Assembly (NCBI RefSeq): GCF_005221325.1
Contig: NZ_CP039888.1
Location: 2,621,001 to 2,685,000, forward strand
Origin: Agrobacterium tumefaciens
Lineage (GTDB): Bacteria; Pseudomonadota; Alphaproteobacteria; Rhizobiales; Rhizobiaceae
Direction of reading: 5' to 3'
DNA: 64,000 nucleotides
Part shown: positions 59,766 to 64,000 of the stretch, one piece after another
Position numbering within the stretch: position 1 is the stretch's first letter
How the letters are laid out: every line of letters begins with the position of its first letter
Program-made: the position numbers and the translations under genes
Notes under the pieces: generated by a model
Told to the model about the DNA's origin: nothing
What the model saw: only the letters and a program-made list of their open reading frames with translations
Database searches by the model: none

Positions 59766-61073
59766 TCAACGGCTTCTTTTATCGTCCATCAGCGCCCGAG
59801 GCCAGACGATTGTGACCCGCGCCCCGCTTTCGCTTGATGATCGATTTTCAAACGTAACGGCCGCGCCGGAACGCTCCAGCAAGGTCTTGGCGATGAAAAG
59901 CCCGAGGCCGAGCCCGCCGGCGCGCGTATCATTGTGACGTTCGGTCACATAGGGCTCGCCGATACGGGCAAGCACGTCATGGGCATAACCCGGCCCGTCA
60001 TCCTCTATGATGACGGCGATATTCTGCTGATCGTGATCCACCGTCACTGTCACCTTCTCGCGCGCATAGTCCACGGCATTTTCAATGAGGTTGCCCAGCC
60101 CGTAGATAATGCCGGCGTTACGGATACCGACAGGTTCCTCGGCACGGCTGGTCTTTTCCACCAGCTCCAGGCGAATACCGAACTCCCGGTGCGGCGCTAT
60201 CACCTCCTCGATCAGCGAGGAAAGCGGCAAGCGGTTCATATGCTCCTCATTATCGGCGGAAAGCGAAGTGAGCCGGCGCAGAATATCGCGGCATCTTTCA
60301 CTCTGGCTGCGCAGCAGCGCTATGTCCTCGCCATATTTCTCATCATGCCCAAGTTCTCGTTCCATTTCCTTGGCGACGACGCTGATTGTCGCAAGCGGCG
60401 TGCCCAGCTCATGCGCCGCAGCGGCCGCCAGCCCGTCGAGCTGGGAAAGGTGCTTTTCCCGCTCCAGCACCAGCTCCGTTGCCGCCAGCGCATCAGCAAG
60501 CTGATTGGCCTCATGCGAAATGCGATAGGCGTAAAAAGCCGCGAAAGAGGTGGTGGCGATGATCGCAACCCAGGTGCCGACATGCAGCAGAAGCTGGATC
60601 GGCAAAATCTCGTCCGGATACCAGGGAACAGGAAAGGGCGAAAAGGCGATCGCCGTCGAGCAGATGACGGCAAAGCCGAGCAGGATGAGCGAATGCCGAA
60701 GCGGCTGCGAGGCGAAGGCGATGATGACCTGCACGCAGATCAGCGGGGCGAAGGGATTGGAAAGACCGCCGGTAATATAGATCAGCGCCGTCAGTTGCAG
60801 CAGGTCGAAGGCCAGCAGCAATGTCGCTTCCCAGGGCTCCAGACGATAGGTGGAGGGAAAACGGGCGGTGAGAAACAGATTGGCAAGCGCCAGCGCCGCA
60901 ATGAGAAGGCCGCAGGCGAGAAGCGGCAGGGGAAAATTCAGCCCGAAAGCGACGAACAGGATCGTCGCCGTCTGTCCGGCCACCGCCAGCCAGCGCAGCC
61001 AGATGATGGTCTGCAACCTTATCCTGCGGCTGGCGCGGCCAAGCCTCGTGGTTTCGATCGGGTGATCAGCCAC
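59766..61073 (-). CDS. actS: redox sensor histidine kinase ActS (PrrB/RegB family)
   Basis: Encodes 435 residues with about six membrane helices in the first 180. TGGLSNPF is the quinone-sensing GGxxNPF motif of RegB; the H-box AAHELGTPLATIS has His221; ATPase boxes DDGPGYAHDV and GLGLGLFIAK follow. GTG at 61071-61073 is preferred, because AAGGAG lies six bases before it and the N-terminal length fits RegB; ATGs at 61100 and 61097 are alternatives. hrpB is immediately upstream on the same strand. Confidence 0.93.
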   Translation of the reverse strand: MADHPIETTRLGRASRRIRLQTIIWLRWLAVAGQTATILFVAFGLNFPLPLLACGLLIAALALANLFLTARFPSTYRLEPWEATLLLAFDLLQLTALIYITGGLSNPFAPLICVQVIIAFASQPLRHSLILLGFAVICSTAIAFSPFPVPWYPDEILPIQLLLHVGTWVAIIATTSFAAFYAYRISHEANQLADALAATELVLEREKHLSQLDGLAAAAAHELGTPLATISVVAKEMERELGHDEKYGEDIALLRSQSERCRDILRRLTSLSADNEEHMNRLPLSSLIEEVIAPHREFGIRLELVEKTSRAEEPVGIRNAGIIYGLGNLIENAVDYAREKVTVTVDHDQQNIAVIIEDDGPGYAHDVLARIGEPYVTERHNDTRAGGLGLGLFIAKTLLERSGAAVTFENRSSSESGARVTIVWPRALMDDKRSR

Positions 61074-61102
61074 CGTCTTCTCCTTTACCCTTTTCATCAT
61101 CG

Positions 61103-63580
61103 TCACGTCCCGCGCGGTTTCGCACGGCTGGTGGGCAGGGCCGAGGCGGGATCCTCCGGCCAGGGATGGCGCGGATATCGCCCGCGCATATCCGCTCGTA
61201 CATCCTTCCACGAACCCGCCCAGAAACCGGGAAGATCGCGTGTCGTCTGTATCGGCCTGTGCGCCGGCGAGGTCAATTCCAGGAGCAGCGGCAGGCGTCC
61301 CTGCGCAATGGCAGGGTGGGCCTTCAGCCCGAAAAGCTCCTGTACGCGAATGGAAAGCGTCGGTTCGTTGGCATCGTAGCGAATGGGATGTCGCTGACCG
61401 GTCGGCGCCTCGAAATGTGTCGGCGCCAGCCGGCCGAGATCACGCGCCACCTCATGCGGTACCAGCGATAGGATTCCCTCGGAGAGGCTGCCGGGCCGGA
61501 TGTCCTGCAGGCTGCGGGCGCCGTGCTGGAAAGGAACGAACCATTCCTCGAGCCGCGAAAGCAGCGCCGCATCGCTGACGTCAGGCCACTGTTCGCCGAT
61601 GCTGGCATTCAGAAAACCGATCCTGTCGCGCAGCTGCAGGGTTTCTTTCGAAAACGGAAGCATATTGAGGCCGAATTCCCTGACGCCATTGGCGAGAGCC
61701 TGCGCCGCCTGTTCGCCGTCGGGTCGGGGCAGGGGTGTCTCATCGAGAATGATCGCACCAAGGCGCGTCACTTTTCGCGCCCGCGCCTGACCGCTCGCTT
61801 TGTCGAACAGCAACTGTTCCTGCTGAACGATAAGATGCGGCATCCGCTCTTCTATATCGGCCCTTTCGATACCCGCCGCCGCAAGAACACGCGGCTGCGC
61901 CGCCCGTCCGGTAATATCGGCCACGACAAGCATCTTGCTCGCCGCCAGCCGCTCGGTCTCGGCAAGCTCCGCTCCCCGCCCATTGGCCATCACGTAACGA
62001 CCCCGCGCCCCGCGTTGAAGCGCAATCCTGTCCGGATAGGCGTGAAGCAGCAGCGGACCGGCTTCACTCGGCGCTTCGGCTGCAGCGGTTTTATCGCCGA
62101 TTGCGTCGAACAGCCTCGATGCCAGCTTGCGCGCCGCCTGCGCCCTTTCACCCTTATCGGAAAGAAAACGCCGCAGCCTTTCATCGAGATCGATGTCGTT
62201 GCCGCCCAGCCCCTGTTCCGTCAGTATGACGGCGAGCATCGCCGCTTTTTTCCCCGAACCTTCACGCGCCGAGGCAATCACCATGGCCGCAAGCCGCGGC
62301 GGCAGCGAAAGGCCGCGCATCAGATGGCCTTGTCGCGTCAGCCCGCCGCTGTCATCGAGGGCACCGAGATTTTTGAGAAGCGCCACCGATTCTTTCAGTG
62401 CGGCTTCGGGCGGCGCATCGAGAAATGCAAGCGCTGAAGGATCGTGAACGCCCCAGTGGGCGAGATCGAGGGCGAGACCGGCAAGATCGCTCGCCAGAAT
62501 TTGCGGTGGCGTAAAGGCATTGAGCGCCGCCGTCTGCCCCTGATGCCACAGCCGGATCGCAACGCCGGGTTCCGTTCGCCCGGCGCGGCCGGCCCTCTGG
62601 TCGGCGGAAGCCCGCGACACCCGCACGGTCTCCAGCCTGGTGATTCCGGTCGCCGGTTCAAAGACCGGCAATCGCTGCATCCCGCTGTCGATCACCACCC
62701 GCACGCCATCGATGGTAATGGATGTTTCGGCAATCGATGTGGCAAGCACGACCTTGCGCCGTCCGGCCGGTGCCGGCTTGATCGCCGCATCCTGCTCCTT
62801 TTGCGACAGGTTGCCGTAAAGCGGGATAATGTCCGTATCGCTAGAAAAACGTCCCTCCAGCCGCGAGGCCGTGCGGGTGATTTCCGCCTGTCCGGGCAGG
62901 AAGGCCAGAATCGAACCCGTCTCGGATGCGTGGGCCTCGGTAATCGCCTTGGCGACTTTTTCATCGACCTGGACACCCTGCCAGCGCTCTTCATATCGGA
63001 TATCGATCGGAAATGTCCGGCCAAGGCTCTGAATGACGGGTGCGTCGCCCATCAGCGCGCTGATACGCTCCACATCGAGCGTGGCGGACATGACGAGGAT
63101 GCGCAGATCCTCCCGTAACCCCGCCTGTACGTCGAGCGCCAGCGCCAGCCCGAAATCACCGTCGAGCGAGCGCTCATGAAATTCGTCGAAAATCACCGCG
63201 GAAACGCCTGATAGCTCGGGGTCGTCAAGAACCATCCGGGCGAATACACCTTCAGTCACCACCTCTATCCGGGTTTTCGAGGAGATGCGGCTGTCGAGGC
63301 GCATGCGATAACCAACGGTTTCCCCGACATCCTCATGAAGCAGCTCGGCCATGCGCCCGGCCGCGGCCCGGGCAGCAAGCCGGCGTGGTTCGAGAAGAAT
63401 GATCTTGCCGTCACCCCGCCAGTCCTCATGTAAAAGATGAAGCGGCACAAGCGTGGTCTTGCCCGCCCCCGGCGGGGCCGAAAGAACTGCGCGTTTCTTT
63501 GCGGCCAACGCTTCGGCAATATCCTCCAGTACGGCGCTGACGGGGAGTTCGGTCTTTATGGGAACGGGCGTTCTGGTCAT
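61103..63580 (-). CDS. hrpB: ATP-dependent helicase HrpB (DEAH family)
   Basis: Encodes 825 residues, a superfamily 2 DEAH-like helicase. Walker A APPGAGKTT is at 35-43, the DExH box is DEFHERSLDGD, with SATLDVERI as motif III and QRAGRAGR as motif VI. The C-terminal HrpB domain runs from about 440 on. Its cellular role is unclear. The ATG giving MTRTPVPIKTEL is preferred over a longer start 27 codons upstream. Its stop is two bases before an alternative actS ATG. Confidence 0.93.
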   Translation of the reverse strand: MTRTPVPIKTELPVSAVLEDIAEALAAKKRAVLSAPPGAGKTTLVPLHLLHEDWRGDGKIILLEPRRLAARAAAGRMAELLHEDVGETVGYRMRLDSRISSKTRIEVVTEGVFARMVLDDPELSGVSAVIFDEFHERSLDGDFGLALALDVQAGLREDLRILVMSATLDVERISALMGDAPVIQSLGRTFPIDIRYEERWQGVQVDEKVAKAITEAHASETGSILAFLPGQAEITRTASRLEGRFSSDTDIIPLYGNLSQKEQDAAIKPAPAGRRKVVLATSIAETSITIDGVRVVIDSGMQRLPVFEPATGITRLETVRVSRASADQRAGRAGRTEPGVAIRLWHQGQTAALNAFTPPQILASDLAGLALDLAHWGVHDPSALAFLDAPPEAALKESVALLKNLGALDDSGGLTRQGHLMRGLSLPPRLAAMVIASAREGSGKKAAMLAVILTEQGLGGNDIDLDERLRRFLSDKGERAQAARKLASRLFDAIGDKTAAAEAPSEAGPLLLHAYPDRIALQRGARGRYVMANGRGAELAETERLAASKMLVVADITGRAAQPRVLAAAGIERADIEERMPHLIVQQEQLLFDKASGQARARKVTRLGAIILDETPLPRPDGEQAAQALANGVREFGLNMLPFSKETLQLRDRIGFLNASIGEQWPDVSDAALLSRLEEWFVPFQHGARSLQDIRPGSLSEGILSLVPHEVARDLGRLAPTHFEAPTGQRHPIRYDANEPTLSIRVQELFGLKAHPAIAQGRLPLLLELTSPAHRPIQTTRDLPGFWAGSWKDVRADMRGRYPRHPWPEDPASALPTSRAKPRGT

Positions 63581-63865
63581 GCAAAGGGCCTGCGGCGATC
63601 TCGTGGTGTTAAGCGTCTTATATGCCGTTTCTAATCCACGGCCCCGCGCTTTGACAGCCATATGTAAAGGCCAGGCAAATCACCTGCCGGCAAATTCGTG
63701 GTCCCTTCACGTCATTTGCAATGCGGCATGAAGGGGGAATCATCTCGTGTGCCGCGAAAACGGGTAAAGAATCCGCCCCTTTTGGCGTCATCGAGCGATT
63801 TTTCCGAAACTATCTATTGATATCAGTCACTTACCAAAAATGTCAGTTTTTTGACGATGGGTGTG
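63581..63865. other. gap between hrpB and the rRNA-type promoter, no gene
   Basis: No coding region or clear repeat was seen. Sequence becomes AT-rich toward the promoter (from about 63806), as is usual for an upstream activating region. Confidence 0.6.
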
Positions 63866-63895
63866 TTGACTTGTTTGGTGTGGTTCTCTTATAAG
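63866..63895 (+). promoter_or_regulatory. probable rRNA operon promoter
   Basis: TTGACT (63866-63871) and TATAAG (63890-63895) are 18 bp apart and face the right edge, with a long GC-rich untranslated stretch after them. No start codon with a ribosome site follows. This arrangement and its place about 57 kb from the origin fit the first rRNA operon of Agrobacterium, but the 16S gene itself is outside the window. Confidence 0.7.
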
Positions 63896-64000
63896 TCCGC
63901 TCACTGAACGAGGGCGGCGGCGCTGCTGGCGACGAAGTCTTTCGTTCTAAATAAATCAAGGAATGAGCGGATTGCTTGTTTGGTTTCGGGGCCTGATGGT
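63896..64000 (+). other. untranslated leader running off the right edge
   Basis: Contains CTAAATAAATCAAGGAATGAGCG-like sequence and no open reading frame of note. Probably the 5' leader of a 16S rRNA gene. Confidence 0.55.

Noticed and set aside
59934..61379. Open frame of 481 codons opposite actS and the end of hrpB
   Set aside because: Antisense to clear RegB-type and HrpB-type genes and spans their junction.

Overview
The window looks like the replication-origin region of the circular chromosome of an Agrobacterium (Rhizobiaceae, Alphaproteobacteria). This rests on the linked chvG/chvI/pckA genes, an ActR/ActS pair, DivL, rhizobial intergenic palindromes and the typical alphaproteobacterial order hemE-hemJ-rho-mnmE-mnmG-rsmG to the left of the origin and ppsR-maf-aroE-coaE-dnaQ to the right. 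The species is inferred from gene content and order recalled from the A. tumefaciens group, not from a database search. No prophage, insertion sequence, CRISPR array or tRNA was seen; the coding sequences look intact except for rsmG, which is cut by the left edge.

Layout. 1-6747: a leftward block (rsmG partial, mnmG, mnmE, rho, hemJ, hemE). 6748-7155: an AT-rich gap with DnaA boxes, the probable oriC. 7156-10760: rightward ppsR-maf-aroE-coaE-dnaQ. 10859-14857: secB and an FxsA-family gene leftward, then a coupled run of a Tim44-like gene, mltA, smr and an Xre regulator. 15016-21326: gyrB, nitroreductase, FAH-family hydrolase, PHB depolymerase and YgjP-like metallopeptidase. 21429-26548: trpF-trpB-trpA-accD-folC. 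26598-38631: a long leftward run divL, tsaE-amgK fusion, murU-like, addB, addA, trxA. 38840-44209: leftward chvI-chvG-hprK-EIIA-ptsH-ahcY. 44549-47255: pckA, arfB, kbp. 47293-51913: leftward hisB, DUF2628, hisH, hisA, hisF, hisE, coaA. 52114-57482: hslV, hslU, a DUF1402 gene, glcB. 57662-63580: L,D-transpeptidase, mmcB, actR, actS, hrpB. 63866-64000: what looks like a strong rRNA-operon promoter and leader running off the right edge.

Five copies of the ParB site parS or close variants (313, 2288, 8605, 17473, 21351) flank the probable origin, so the left 21 kb likely serves as the centromere as well as the origin. The most interesting local features are a TsaE-AmgK fusion translationally coupled to the tyrosine kinase-like DivL, an AccD lacking three of four zinc-ribbon cysteines, an MltA without a visible export signal, a DUF1402 protein with lysozyme-like motifs, a potentially structured leader RNA that would mask the ribosome binding site of ahcY, and a rhizobial palindromic repeat that appears to be read through by the divL frame.
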